Shown piece after piece: positions 9,765-23,200 of a stretch of DNA of 64,000 bases. The position numbers and the translations under genes are program-made. Origin of the DNA: Phorcus lineatus (lineage: Eukaryota > Mollusca > Gastropoda > Trochida > Trochidae). The stretch lies in the NCBI GenBank assembly GCA_921293015.1, contig OV121081.1, positions 44,913,877-44,977,876 of the forward strand. The letters are read 5' to 3'. The stretch's first letter is position 1. Each line of letters opens with the position of its first letter. A model generated the notes under the pieces. That model ran no database searches. It was not told the origin of the DNA and was given only the letters and a program-made list of their open reading frames with translations.

Positions 9765-11700
9765 TGGATATTAAGTTGATTGGAAATGTTTGCTCCTTAT
9801 TAAACTAGAGGCACATCTTTAGGTCACTTTGAAATTTCAAATATATAGGATTACGGAAAATGATTTATATGGTTTACCTTATTTCATTATTAGACACAAA
9901 TAAATATTCAGAACACAACAATGTACTTAAGATGCCCATCTTTGTTATTTGTTTGTACTGATTATATTTACACTGTTTACTGTTGAAATTTTCTAATGTG
10001 TCATCAATTATCAACTCTAAAATTGCTAAAGGGTCGATGGAACTGTATGCTCTCCCACAAACTTGTCGAGACAAGCAAAGCGTAGCAGACAATAAAATTG
10101 CTTCAACCTGATTTTAATATACATGTATTCTCAAATAACTGGAATGAGACAAAGATATGCGTCTCCTCCGTACACCAAACGTAATTGACGAGTGTAGCAG
10201 GCACATAGTCTGATATTATATTGGAAATCATTTTGTAAAATCGCATAGGAAATATTTGATGAAATAAGGCTGCTTATCAATTATAAACATCCTAATAATA
10301 CAAACGATTTATGGGTTGTGAAATAATTTTTGCTAAAACGTAAACATTGAAATTGAACTATCTGGAATTGTTTTCAAATTTTATTTTTTGAAAATAGAAT
10401 GGCAGACTGTGCCAATATCAATCAAGTGAGAAGGGCAATGTTTATTGAGATAAAGAAACATTGAAATCTAACAGGGAATACAAATCTTTCTAAAGTGACA
10501 CAAACAATCCGCTTCTTACTGAAAAAAAATCTGAAGACTGGCAAATTGGAGATTCAAATGAGAAATGAAGATTTATCGACTTGGTATTTTCGGTTGTAGG
10601 CAAAGGGTTTATACTAAATTGGATTAGTGTAAATTTATTGCTCAAGAAGCTGTTCAATAATCTATGTATCTTGAGTCCTAAGAGAAACCCTTTGTATGAT
10701 CCATAATGATATATGAATGAAGTTTATCATTATATAATAGTAACGCAAATAATTAAGTAGATGAAAAAATGTGATCATTATTTAAGTGATCAAAATCAAA
10801 CACTTACAAAATGATGAATATAATGTATTTTGATTCTTTTGATGAGGTCTAATGGTGTTGGTTGAAAACAATTACATTTTCAAAAATATGAAAACGCTTT
10901 AGTTACAATCTATTATTTGACGCATGATTAACACTCGTGTTTTCTTTTAATTTATGTATAATAATTTAATAAAGCGTTTTGTACGTATTCTTATTATTTA
11001 CAACACATTGTATTAAAAAAATGTTGTTCGAGACATGATTTACATATCTGCGTCATATGTTGCAATATAGAAAAGAGATAAGGGGTTATCTATAAAGAAT
11101 TGGAGTTAAATTTATGCAATAGTCCTTCTCACTGGTTCTATATAAAAGCAATTAAAGTGTGTTAAAAGCTTTGTACTAACGTACATTTTCTCTTTGAATG
11201 GTTGTAATAATAATAATGATAATAATAATAGTTATCTGGAAATTTCAGACCGATAAGAACTACAATGGTTGTATTCTCAAACTTGTAGAGTTTAAACTTT
11301 CTACACTAATGATAATGTTAAGAAAGTAAACATGAAAATAGACACTATTGAAAGCTTGACCTTAAAGTTTAATGGGATATCATCACAATATAACAGTATT
11401 GGGGTTTAATAGTAATGTAGTATGAATTTATATCTAACTACGTTGAAGGCTTCAGAAAATGGTAAGTAAATACAAAATATTAGCTTCTGACCTTTTAGAA
11501 GCACTCTTATAATCGTACAGTTCAAAATGTGGTAGTTGCAAGATGGATGTATGGAAACCTGTACAGTAGTCATGTCTGAATACTTAAAAGCTTTAGGGCA
11601 AGCACACACTTCTAACTATAATAGCATGTAGTCTTGGTAGATCATGAAATATATGTTTTAATCACTAATCGTTACTATTTGTAAGTTTGTATGTATGTAT
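9765..11700. other. Intergenic, no gene seen
   Basis: AT-rich DNA with a short AAT-type simple repeat near 11205-11230 and no frame or element that I can support. Confidence 0.45.
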
Positions 11701-12003
11701 GGAGCACATTGGTGTAGTGGTTAGCGTGCTGGCCTCTCACGCCGGCGACTCGGATTCGAATCCCGGTGGAGACACCAACAATTTGTGACCTGGGTCCAAA
11801 ACTTTGATGTGTCCTTAGGCTAGGCTCTTTATCCGCATGGCACTCAGTCCACCCAATGGGTACCTGAATATAGGGATGTACGGACCTATACCGTCGCGCA
11901 TAGCGCTAATTAGCTGCTTTGAAAGTACACTTCCCCCGGGGTAATGCTGTAGGTAGCGCTTTGAGCATGTCTTAGAACGTATAAAAGGCGCCATATAAAT
12001 ATC
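11701..12003 (+). mobile_element. tRNA-derived SINE (family 1)
   Basis: The head has an A-box-like GGTGTAGTGGTTAGCGTGC and a B box GGATTCGAATCCC (11752-11764) in tRNA spacing, forming an internal pol III promoter. It is followed by a tRNA-unrelated body with ACTCAGTCCACCCAATGGGT and ACGGACCTATACCGTCGCGC. The 3' end (GCGCTTTGAGCATG .. GGCGCCATATAAATATCC) runs into a CA repeat. A second, more decayed copy lies at 25636. The tail style (GCGC.. ATATAAAT) is that of SINEs mobilised by a partner LINE. A flanking target duplication is not obvious. Confidence 0.8.
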
Positions 12004-12004
12004 C

Positions 12005-15000
12005 ACACACACACATGAATTAGATATATGGAATATTTATATATCAAGATATTGTTTTAGAAATGTAAAACGATGTTGACTTCAAAACTGTCATAAGAGT
12101 ACATTAGATGAATAGTCAATAAATAACTTCTCTCTTTGATGAACATTGTATGAAGGAAGACACATCTTGTTTGTAATTAAACTTAATCAGTTTTGGTATT
12201 AATTTCACTTTTACAGTAGCAAAAACTTTCATCGTTTCTAAGAAAAGATAAAATTTCAAATTCACATCACTTCAAAGTTTAAACGTTGCTATCAATATTT
12301 AGTGACAAAAAACTTTGGAAAAGTCGTAGAACGAGATCAATATCAAAGCCTGGGGGTATGCCGATGGGGAGGTATATTGTAGTGTCTAGAATTCATTCAA
12401 ACTGACCTCATGCGATCTCCTCACTCCTTTCCTAAACAAATTCCAGTCAATACTTTTGCATGTTGTCATCAGATCGAATATTTTTCACTAGAAGGGAATA
12501 TACCTGTAGAGTATAGGAGGTTCAAGCTTTAGTGATTGTGAGATCTTGCTGTGCAAAATGCTCGGGTACCACCTCTGCTCTCTGGGTGATTTTCAGATCG
12601 TCTCAGAAACCATGCTTCGAAATGTGACACTTCTTACAAATGCTCATCTTCAGAAATTCATATTGTGTCTAGTTTGTGAGAATTACCAGAACGGTTGCCC
12701 ACGAAATGAAGGTAGTACAAGCACAAATGCTATGCTTTCCCAACTTGATCTTGATAGTTTACATTTTGGAAAGATGTTTTCCGGATGCCATTCTCTGGTC
12801 TATGAGGGAAGACAGGCAAATCGAACCTTTAAATGATGTAAAGAATAATCCAGTTAAGATTTTTGTTAGTAATGAACCTACAATTGTATAGATGGAAATG
12901 CATCCTACACTATTTTCACAATGTGTATTTGTCTCATTAAAAATGGTCCAATTTAGTCTAAAAGAAAGTTATCATCTGTAACAGTAGGAAGCTATCAAAC
13001 TACCTAGCTACGTCAACATGTGACCCCCGAAAATGTACATGTACATGTACATGTACACTAATGTATTGATAATTTCATCAATCAAACTTTGAAACTTATA
13101 ATTGCTTGGTGGAGTGGATCAAGGGACAATCGAATTTCTTGAAGAAACAGTATGAACTGAGTGTGAACAATAAATCCATTGATAACAGAGCAAAGCTTTT
13201 TGCATAAAGTTCCGTTAAATAAATATTATGTTCACCCTTAAAGCACATTAATTATTTCATGATGTAATACTTAGCTTAATAAATGATATCCAAAGGTACT
13301 TTCTGAAAAGTGTACTTGTTATCTTGAAAATGCAGCCTCATTAGTTTTATTTACTCGATTCTTTATAACAATGAACAAAAATAAACTGACATGTAACAGC
13401 AAATATCTGTTTCTTGAAAATTAGATTACAACAATCAAAAAGTTAATGGAAAACAATTTCAATAAATCATTTATGCACTTGTTAATTCTTAATCACTTGA
13501 TTAAGGTAATCAGTAAATACATACAAAACTGTTTGCATTTACCTAACTTCACGTTACTCTAATTATTTTCTAACCAATACTTATATTCGAGTTGTAACAA
13601 AGTTCAAAGACAAAGCCTTAAACGTCATGCCAGTGGGTTATGTTTTATTTCAAATAAGTGTTAATAATGACTGCAAAAAATCAGTTCATCAATCCCGAGA
13701 TTCCGTTGAGTTGGCTTCACATGTTATCAAAATTTGTAAGGAAGTAGTTTTAAATGAAAAAATGCCTATTTAAATTACCCAATTATATTCACAATGTCAC
13801 GACATGTACAAATTGTTTCACAAGCCTTCATCAAAATTGATCGATGCTATTTTAGCCCCTTTCCGAAATGAAAGTCTGTAAGATTGATACACATAATGTG
13901 TTTATATAATGTGTAATTTAATTCAAACAGGGACCTCAAGGCTATATTTAATGAAAGCAAAATCTTTCATACAGACGTATAGAGTTTTAATCATTAACGA
14001 AGTCTTTCAAGTAATAATCCAACTTTTGAATTATGATATGGTCGTTGATGAGACTGTTAGTTAATCATTAATTAATGTTACATAATGAATATAGGAAAAT
14101 ATCAAATTTAATTTTCTATCCAAAATCATTAGAGAATATTAAATGACTCACTTTGTTTACTACACGAGTGCTTAATATAAGTAATTCCCGAGCGAAAGCG
14201 ATGGATTGCTCTCGTAGGTAATAACTGTTGGTTCTCCACGTTAGGTCATCCAATATTTAGTTCACTTAGGTTATATAGTTAATTATTGGCATTTCAAATA
14301 GTATAAGTCTCAAACTTTAGACTATATTATCATTCTTTGTTTCTTTTTACATTTATTCCAATCTTCCATTTTTATGTTCATTGACTGAGAGTCAGCAAAA
14401 TATATAATTTAATCACATGTGTAACAAAATATATTTCTTTTCGGTCATCTATATTCGGCTTGCAAACTGACCACGATGATGATGAGAAACACATAGTCCA
14501 TTTAAATTTAGACAATTCATCCAGAAACAATGAGAAATTGTGTGTTCACTGTCATGATAATTATACCGTGCCTGTCTTTGAAATCATTCTGTCTACAGTT
14601 AAACACTAGAACTTTAATCACTAATCAAACACAATATCTGACAACAAATGTTGGCTGATTAAACTAAGGACATCACTCCTGATGTTTTTCCAGCTCAGTC
14701 GATGAGACACTATTGTCAGTGTTTTGACAATATCGGTTTAAATTTACTTTGAGTTAGCTCAATAAAGAACCGCTTGTCTCTTTGATGTAGAAGGAATATC
14801 TTTAATTTTCAAAGTCCTTTTTTCATTTCGCAGGTATTATTAAGAAGACAATACAATGTTTTTCCACAAGAGGAAAACATGACAACACATGGCAATTTTG
14901 ACCCAAGCCTCATCTGAAAATATCATTTTGTGAATCATGTCTTATTTCAACATGTCTTTGCCAAAACTCCGAGTGTCTGTGAAGAATTTTTTAGCTCAAA

Positions 15001-15180
15001 CGATCCTTGACAATCTCCCTATTATCTTATCCCATTGGAAAGTATATTTAGACATTAAAAAATCACAATGTCAGATTTCATGCTTCGCATACAGATTTTC
15101 GCGATGTTGCAATGGTTTCCTGCAAAACAGGATCACTTGTCATAAGAGGATTTAATTTCATTTAAAAAGCATATTCTGAC
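12005..15180. other. Intergenic, no gene recognised
   Basis: A slightly less AT-rich block at 12340-12890 holds two overlapping plus frames (96 and 71 codons), neither of recognised family. The rest is AT-rich. Simple repeat (ACATGT)n lies at 13033-13056. No RNA gene was found. Confidence 0.4.
13033..13056. repeat. (ATGTAC)4 hexamer repeat
   Basis: Four copies of a self-complementary hexamer, so the whole 24 bp is a perfect palindrome. Confidence 0.85.
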
Positions 15181-15540
15181 CATGTGAACAATCCATCGTT
15201 GTAACATTAGTCAGTTCAAGAGATAATGATGTGCAGAGATACTCAAATAATATGAAGATCATAAAGCAATCCATCATGTCCCTAGCGATTCCTACAGCAG
15301 ATTGTTCTGGTCGCAATTAGGACAAAAACTTCTTAATTCATCTTATTGGAAAACAAGTGAAATGATTCCAAGTACATTAAGCTTGGTTAGTGTATCAATG
15401 ACATATGGTTTATGAAAGAAGCACTATTAACTCTGAGAGGCAATTCTTTATTTTGGGATCCTCTTTTTTAAAACCTCAGATATAACAATAAAATTGCATC
15501 AAGGTTAATAAGATAGTACTTACTCTTGAGGGAAAGAATG
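15180..15540 (+). repeat. Type I array, block 'a', copy 1
   Basis: GATCATAAAGCAATCCATCATGTCCC and the next ~280 bp (GACAGATTGTTCTGG.., CAATTAGGA.., GTATCAATGACA, GGGATCCTC, CAGATATAA) match 24140-24430 and 29627-29915 in order and orientation. This is the leftmost recognisable piece of the duplicated array. Blocks B and A are not visible to its left. Confidence 0.7.
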
Positions 15541-15544
15541 TATA

Positions 15545-18504
15545 AGGATTAATAATTTTGACAGGAAAAAAACAATACGTTTTAGAGATGTATTTAAATA
15601 TTTTGGAAAGAAGATTATGAAAGATTTAGCATGTTTTTCATCTTACTTGTTGTGATTGTTATTAATTCATGTACAGCAATCTTGTGATTTTCTTTTGATA
15701 GCCATCTGCAAATTTTTATTTTTTAAAACAAAGCTGTTGAAAACACTCTATTATGTGCCAATAGCAAACATGCTAAGGAATTTCGATGTCACCGTTTGAT
15801 GTTTTTCTATTACACCCACGTTTGTTCATCTAAAATATGCTTGTGATCATGTCTTCGGATTGTAGTTCGATGCCTGATGGCAAGAGCAATATCAACTAGA
15901 TTTTGCAACAATGATTGAATATACAATATCATAAACAACGAAGAACGGTGAGAATACCTCTAAAACTAATCACTCAAATTTAATGAAATTAATTATGCAT
16001 GTGAATCAGTAACAAACAATATGATTTTTCCTCTTAAGTCGTTGGAGAGATGAATGAGTATGAGGGGGAGGACTCCAACTTCTATATTGCAAGTGGGTAA
16101 TTGCTATCACCGTTGTCCGGCAATTGAATTGATAATACTGAAGATGTAGTGTAGATGGTTATTTGTACATAGATAGAGAGAAGGTAATATGTGTATTTAA
16201 TCAAATAAATTCATGTACAGCCTATTACATTTATAAAATCATATTACCTCTGGTTATTGGATTTTTCTTACATAAGACGTTGCTTGGGGGAAGCCAGATT
16301 GACCAAGTCAAGAGTTCATACAATAGAACAGGTTGAATTCATGGTGATTTGATTGTCATACAAGAAACAATACATGGGGGAAGCAAACTGGACAAAGTGA
16401 GATATTGATGACTTGGCTAAATTAGATGATGGAAAGCTGGAGGAAGTTCTCGAGTTCTTAGGGTGGTGTTGATTCTGTAGCTGACTATTTGGGAAGGTAC
16501 TGCTTGAGTAGATATTCTCCGCTCTATAGCTCTTGGTTGAGTTGATGCTTTTCTTAAATGGGGTGGGGTGGTATAACAAAATTCATCACCAGCAGGATAA
16601 ATCCTGAAAATTATAAAATGTTTACAAAACAATTTTAAAAATATGTTTCTAAGTGTTTAAGTAGAAGGTAGATTTGAGTTTGTGATTTCCGATTTGATAA
16701 TTTAAATAGCTTCATTACAGATAAAACCTTCTAAATCAAATTTGATTTCAGAATATTCAACAATTAATATGACAATAATCTGCGAATGAATAAGATTGAA
16801 AATATCCAGGACATGACACATCTAATATTCTTAATCTTACAGTCGTGATTATCAATTTTGTTTTTATAGTTTGGAAACTACTTTCTAAAGAGTATAAACG
16901 CGGGTTATTTGAACAAAGCACCACTTTAGGCTCGCTTTATAATGATAACATTTAGAAATAGAAAGGTATATTATATAAATGCATGTAATATTTTTTTTAA
17001 TTTAAAAAATATCATGCAACATATAATTTAAAGCAATATTTTTGTAGAACTTATCGCCTTGAATTTCTAAAGCAGATATTGGATTTTAGTCATTCAAAAT
17101 TGCTAACAATAAACAAAGTGTTTACTTTGTGTACTTTCGGATATTTTTATAAACTTTATCTTTAATACATGCTGGCGTGCAAAACGCTTTTACAACATAA
17201 CCACAATTCTTGTTGGTATTTTTCGTTTTAACGATATGTAATCAAATGTCAAATGATCGCTTAATGAAAAATTTCTTTCGTTCTACATACTTTATTGAAT
17301 CTTTTCTCCACATCTGAAGATGGCCAAACTAATAGGAAAGCAGATACTTTAAATAGGATATGCATTTATTAAGCGAAGGTACTTTAAATAGATCATTAGG
17401 ATAAAGAATTTATGGAATTGTACCTGCATTCTTTTTGGATTATTATCAAAACTTTGGTCGTCGACTAAAATATTTAAAGTTGATGTGATGAAATATCAAT
17501 ATACATAATCAAATACCAACAATCTCTAATAGGGTCACATTTATAGAATGTTCTCACTAAAAGTTCCCGTTTACGTTGTAAATGAGTTTCCTTTTAATTT
17601 AGGCGGAGATTTTTATTAATGACAGATATTCACAAAAATGCTTTGTTAATTTGGTATAAAGAAGCTTCTTTGAAATCTACCCTGAATTGCCAATGGACAT
17701 TGTTTTAAGTGGACTAGTGCCATTTGGTGTTGGATAACCAATATTGTTATATCAAATATTTCTTGTCGGAATACGGTTTTGAGTTAGCTAATAAGTTGGT
17801 ACTTATCACATTTCGTGTGGTTCCGTCATTTCCAGGATCGAAATTGTTTTTAGTCATAAGTGAGTTCTACAAATCCTCATAAAGTAAAATATTGCTACAT
17901 TGCAACCATTCAATTCATGCTCAAAGACGACCTGATGGTTGTCAGCTGAAAAATGTGGCATGAGCATATATAAGAATGAACGTAAACCTTCGAATTTGCA
18001 ACAATTAAGTATTGCAAGGGAGTGAGCGTGTTTAATCTAGATATATCACCTTATTAAGTAATTGAAAAAATTCTTGGTGTGATACCTTTCAATTGAATTA
18101 AAATAAAATTAAGAATATATTTTTATTTTGAGAAATATTATTTGTTTATACTTGAATAACTAAGAAAACAAATTTTTCTATTGAGACAAGTAATTTCAGA
18201 TGACATTTTCCCTACAAAGACATCACTACTCACGAAAAACGTAAATATATATATTGTTGATCTCCATCTAATATTTGCTTTTTCCGTAGCAACCATTGCA
18301 TTATCATCTATAAATAATAATGCTCTTCGGATAAGGAAAGTGTTCAAAATTTTATACTTATATTCTTCAATTAATCTAGTTAGAATAGTGCTTGCTCGTG
18401 GCGTGAATCTATCTTATTTGCTTTTTACTCCTTTGTGAAATCTAAGGGAGTTAATATTAAAATTCATTGAAACACCTACAATATGAAACCACAAAAACCC
18501 TAAG

Positions 18505-18505
<1 letters not shown>
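15545..18505. other. AT-rich DNA, no gene seen
   Basis: It probably belongs to the left, most diverged part of the array, but I could not align it to other units. Two overlapping minus frames at 16316-16632 have no recognised content. Confidence 0.4.
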
Positions 18506-18506
<1 letters not shown>

Positions 18507-18597
<91 letters not shown>

Positions 18598-18600
18598 TAT
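18507..18600. repeat. (AT)n microsatellite
   Basis: About 42 uninterrupted AT dinucleotides (18507-18590), then ACATATATAT. The translated Tyr-Ile run in this frame is an artefact of the repeat. Confidence 0.95.
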
Positions 18601-19580
18601 GCCAATGGACATATATGTATATCAATGATCTCATATTTTGTTTAACATAATTCAATTAATGTATCTATTACTTATCATGGATTGATTTCGATGATTCAAA
18701 ACTTTTTTTATTTTATAATATGGAAAAAAGCATGAATATCACTATTTCTGTATAGATCTTGTAAAGGAGGTTTTCTGATGAGTAGAACTATATACTTTGT
18801 TATACAGCTACAGTTAGGTTTTCAATGAATCTGTGATTATTGAAAGCCTTTGCCTACCTAACCATATGGACGAGATGAAAACTTAATTCTCATTTGTAAC
18901 TCTTGTCTTTTGAGATCCCTTCTACTATCTACCTTCTACCCTTCTACTACACGATTCTTTGTGTCAGGGGAGAATGAGTTGTACTCCTTCAATTCAAGTA
19001 TTGTTTATGTGACAATAAAAATCCAATTATTTACATACATAGTTAGATAAATATATATGTCAGTTGATGGAAAACAGGACAATTATTAGAAAATTCTTTA
19101 CTGTGATTTCGGAGAAGATTTCTTATTACAATTACCTTTCAAAAAACTACAGGTTTTTGATAAGGAAGAATACAACAAATAATCAGCATTGCTTATGTTT
19201 AGATAAAAAGGATGGCATAACCTTGAAATTGATTGTAGTATGTCATATTTCATGTACTCATTCTTTTGAAATAACGCTTTATAGGGCTGATGTTTATTGC
19301 ACTTCTTCATTTCGGGATTCAGTAGTTGAATGCAGAATCTTTGAAACTTAGTTTGGGCAATAGTGGATAATCAACACCACCTTATCATTTCCAATTAAAG
19401 GAGTCCACTCACATAATTGAATGAATACCAGCTTTAAGATATATGTGCGCGCTTCCGCACACTTGAAAATCATGTCGGTTACCGGAAACCAAGTTTGAAG
19501 TATATTTGCTTGATGTACAGCTACTCTTGATTTCTTTTCAGTTGAAATTCTCCGGCAGTCGCACAAGAAAACCGTAATTT

Positions 19581-20051
19581 TTAAAGGGCCACAGAGTGTG
19601 TTGATGGAGTCAAATATGTCAACCTTTTTAAATGGTGTTATTTTGTCGAGGAGTAGTGGTTGTCTCTGAAAATCAGTACCACAAAGCTTATAAGTTTTGT
19701 ATGTGGACAATAAACAGGTTTTTTGATCGAAAACCGGACAGTGGCGCGCGCCATTGACTCGAATTTTGAAAACTGATTTACAGTAGGCGCTAACACAAAC
19801 ATTGATTGGCAGTGTTAATTAGGTCATTTAAGTAAGATACATGTAAATGAGATGAAAGAAATTCCATTTCGTTACATAACTACGATCGTTTACCGATATC
19901 ATCGATGACAATTTTTTTCCATAATTTGGGCATTTTAGAGATAAAAATGTAATAATGAGGAGGCGATTTGACCGTGACATGGGATATATGGTATTTTGGC
20001 TCGTATTTAAGTGACATGGAAAAATCATAAACATACTCTGTGTCACTTTAA
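19581..20051. mobile_element. TTAA-bounded MITE, copy 1 (471 bp)
   Basis: The left end TTAAAGGGCCACAGAGTGTG and the reverse complement of the right end (TTAAAGTGACACAGAGTATG) match at 17 of 20 bases. TTAA lies at both extremes, as expected for a TTAA target duplication or palindromic end. The interior matches 47617-48086 in order (GTTG.CGGAGTCAAATATGTCAA, CGAAAACCGGA, GGTCATTTAA, ATTTTAGAGATA, ACCCTGTGTC-like end). It has no coding capacity, so it is non-autonomous. The 120-codon minus frame overlapping it is not a gene. Confidence 0.7.
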
Positions 20052-23002
20052 GAGAAAGTTACGTGGTAGTAATTATTATTGTGTACCCTGTGTTAGTTAA
20101 AATGTTGTTAAGGATAAAATCAATAACCAATGAATATATCTTGTTTTTAAGTGTTGTATAGTATCATAATCTGAAGGATGACGATACTGGTTCTGGTTGG
20201 TTAAATTCTCTTTAGCTCATATTTGAAAATGCAAACTCATTTTCATATTAATTTTAAATTTGTCTCATATTATTTGGCTTCATCATTAGTTTTAAAATAT
20301 ATTTTGAGACTATTTGCCCGTTTAAATCATCACCTGTGCCTTTTATGCTCGACAAACACAATGGATGTACATAAACCAAATGAGGCCATGGTCTTTATCA
20401 ATGCTTCGGATCGTGAACATTTTTGATTACAATACTAGAATAATTATCAATTGATTGTACTTCATCAATGTCCTGAAATGCATTTTCAATTTTAAAGAAT
20501 GAAACTAATTTATGTGTCAAGTTTCACATTTGATTTCATTATATAGTTACTAGTGATTTGCTACACACAAGAGATCTTACTCTATGCTTAAAATTTCAAA
20601 TACGTCTGCCTAAAAATCTTGAAGAAGCAATTAGAAGTTGAAAACTCTTTGACCGTTGTATGTCAATACCACAACACTACAGGAGGCACGACTCAATAGC
20701 GACATTCGTATTTTAGTTGTCCGTGGGACTGCTTGTTTGTCTATAATCAATACTCAAATCTTTTCAATTGACATATAGGTCATGGTGTTTTTAAAGATTA
20801 ATCTGTCAATCGGGTTTGCTCATAATGATGACAATCCAGAGAAAACACAAAGTGCTTATTGATCAATATTATTCATGTGGCCATTGAAATAATCACTTTC
20901 GTAAGCTTGCAATAAGTTTTAATGATGTATCATGTATTTCTTTCTGTATGACAATGAGGTTATCATAATTTAGTGATAAACCGTGTATGTCAATATTGGT
21001 GTTTTATTGTATGCATTATTGATACAGTCTTAACACATATGTGTACTCTAAAACTTAAAATGATTCAAAGGATATTGTTTATTGTCTAGGTTATGTACAC
21101 CATGTAAATTCTGGAATCAAATATGCTATTGCCATTCATTATTTCCATTACTAAATGTACACTGGCTTTGGGACAATACCAAAGAAGTTTGTTAAACCAC
21201 TTGTATTTGTAAATGTCATGTATCCAAAATCCTGAAGACGTGTGCTGATTTCAATTCAAATCAACTTGTTCATAGTCACCTTCAAATATATGATCATTGT
21301 AAGTTTCAATGGAATCACTTGCGACCATTAGTGTCTGAATACATTTTAATCATTTAAAGGAAGGGGATGGAAACTAAAACGATTATGGTACGTTCGTTTT
21401 AAAACTGCTTTTTTATATTAAAAACCATTGCCTTGCATTTGGAAACAACAATTGTTGTTAAAGTCAAAACTGTTCAATTACAGATCGATCCATTAACAAC
21501 TTCAATTCTTAAAACCTGACATAATAGAACGTAAAAATGTAGGGATTTTTTATCATTATCACTATAATATCAGTGGTCACAAGAGCAATAGACATTTGCG
21601 ATGAACTGCGAAATTCAGTGACTTAGAGAATAAAGAAGTTTATAGGATATTCTTATAAAATCAGAAACGCTTGATATCTTAAGACAGAATGATTCGGATA
21701 TATTTTGCATTTTTGATTTGGATATAGGTATCTTATACAAAATATAGATGCACTATTTTCGTTTCATAAGACCATACAAAATTGAAATACATAAAATATC
21801 GTGCAATTTTCTAACTTTGGTAAAACATGTACCCAGTTAAAGTTTTAAATTTCTTGAGGTTGGCTGTTGGCAAGCAATCCATCATGAAGCAGACTAAGAT
21901 AACCATCAATAAAATGTCAATACAACTCCCGTCGATATGTTCTCACTTGTAGCCCTTGCCCTGAAACTGTTTGTCTTCTTGATCCACATATGAATTTTGA
22001 CCAATGGCGATCTTCATTGATTGATTATCTTTAACTGCATGATGGCCTTACATTTTGGTGGGTTTTCAGCTGAGAAAAGAAATTGTTTAAATGATAAACA
22101 TGTCTTGTCTTTCCCCAAGGGCTAGATAACCCTGTGGGACTAAGATCATGTTATATGTTTACATGATTAGAAAAACTATATCATTTACAGGTATTTGAAA
22201 ATGATATCTTTACTCTTTTCTTTCAATTAATACCCACTCATCAGCATTTTTCTTTCTTAATGAATTACAAAAGAGACATTTTATTTTAAAAGCATTGTCA
22301 TCAGATTGAAATTAAGGAAATGTTTCATTTCATAACAGCATTAATGTAAAGTACACTTGAAAATTATTTGGTTAGTTTCTTCTGTAATTCAAACACATTT
22401 TCATGATAATATTCATTCACGTAGTTCTTCATAACCGGAAGCTTCAATTGCATTCCCTCACAGACAAGCTCCAATAAATGTGAAAAACTTTCTAGTTGAG
22501 TGACTATCTTTATATGACAATAAGTTACCTGTTAAGCATTCCAATATTTCTTGTCATCCATTCTGTTGCAAAAATATAGCTGGGATAATTGGTAAGATAT
22601 TGTTATCTATGAACCCTCATGTCCATTTGTTCTATGAGCATTGGAACCTTAGTCTTCAGTCTAAATATTGATATGAACGGATAACACTAGTTCAGACTCT
22701 GACGGAAATCTACAGTTTGTAACATCTGTAAAATGAACAAACATTCATCAAGTTCTTATCTGACAGTCCCTTTGTGAATAAGTTCGAGGGAACCTTGTCT
22801 GAGTAAGAAATCCTTATCTGAAGAGGAGAGAATCGTCCTCATCAATCAAGTTGGAAAGTGAGTGTTAGAATGTTATATATCGTTTGTTTTCGAGGGGAAC
22901 CTCAATAATGATTCATTAAGGTTTCAACAACAGGGAATGTTTGGGTGCGATTATGAAATCTAAAACACGATAACATCCCGTCGCTTTAATTTTCATCTGT
23001 CT

Positions 23003-23200
23003 CGGGAGCGGGATAGCGCAGTAAGAAGCGCGTTCGGCTTCCGATCAACATATCATGGATTAGAATCCCGCTCGGCAACTTTGTCTGCATAGCCCTAATG
23101 ATGTTGCGGCTTTCTACCAGCAAAAATACTAGCAGCCATTATAAAAGTGAAATAATCTTGATAGCGGCGTTTTACCTTAAAACACATCACCTCACATCTA
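23003..23200 (+). mobile_element. tRNA-derived SINE (family 2)
   Basis: The head CGGGAGCGGGATAGCGCAGT.. with GCGCGTTCGGCTTCCGATC, then B-box-like GGATTAGAATCCC and CTCGGCAAC, forms a tRNA-like unit with pol III boxes. A short body follows, and the end is AATCTTGATAGCGGCGTTTT then ACCTTAAAACACATCACCTC. Tails of the 'GCGGCGT..AAACA' kind are typical of molluscan SINEs, by general knowledge. The element is distinct from the family at 11701. Decay in the B box suggests it is old. Confidence 0.65.

Noticed and set aside
11701..11775. Possible functional tRNA gene
   Set aside because: It has A and B boxes but continues into a SINE body with a second copy at 25636. It is a SINE head, and the same holds for 23003-23080.
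18414..18605. 63-codon minus frame with a long Tyr-Ile run
   Set aside because: It is the translated (AT)n microsatellite.
19348..19710. 120-codon minus frame, one of the longest in the window
   Set aside because: It overlaps the left end of the TTAA MITE, has no recognised domain, and the frame is not kept in the second MITE copy.
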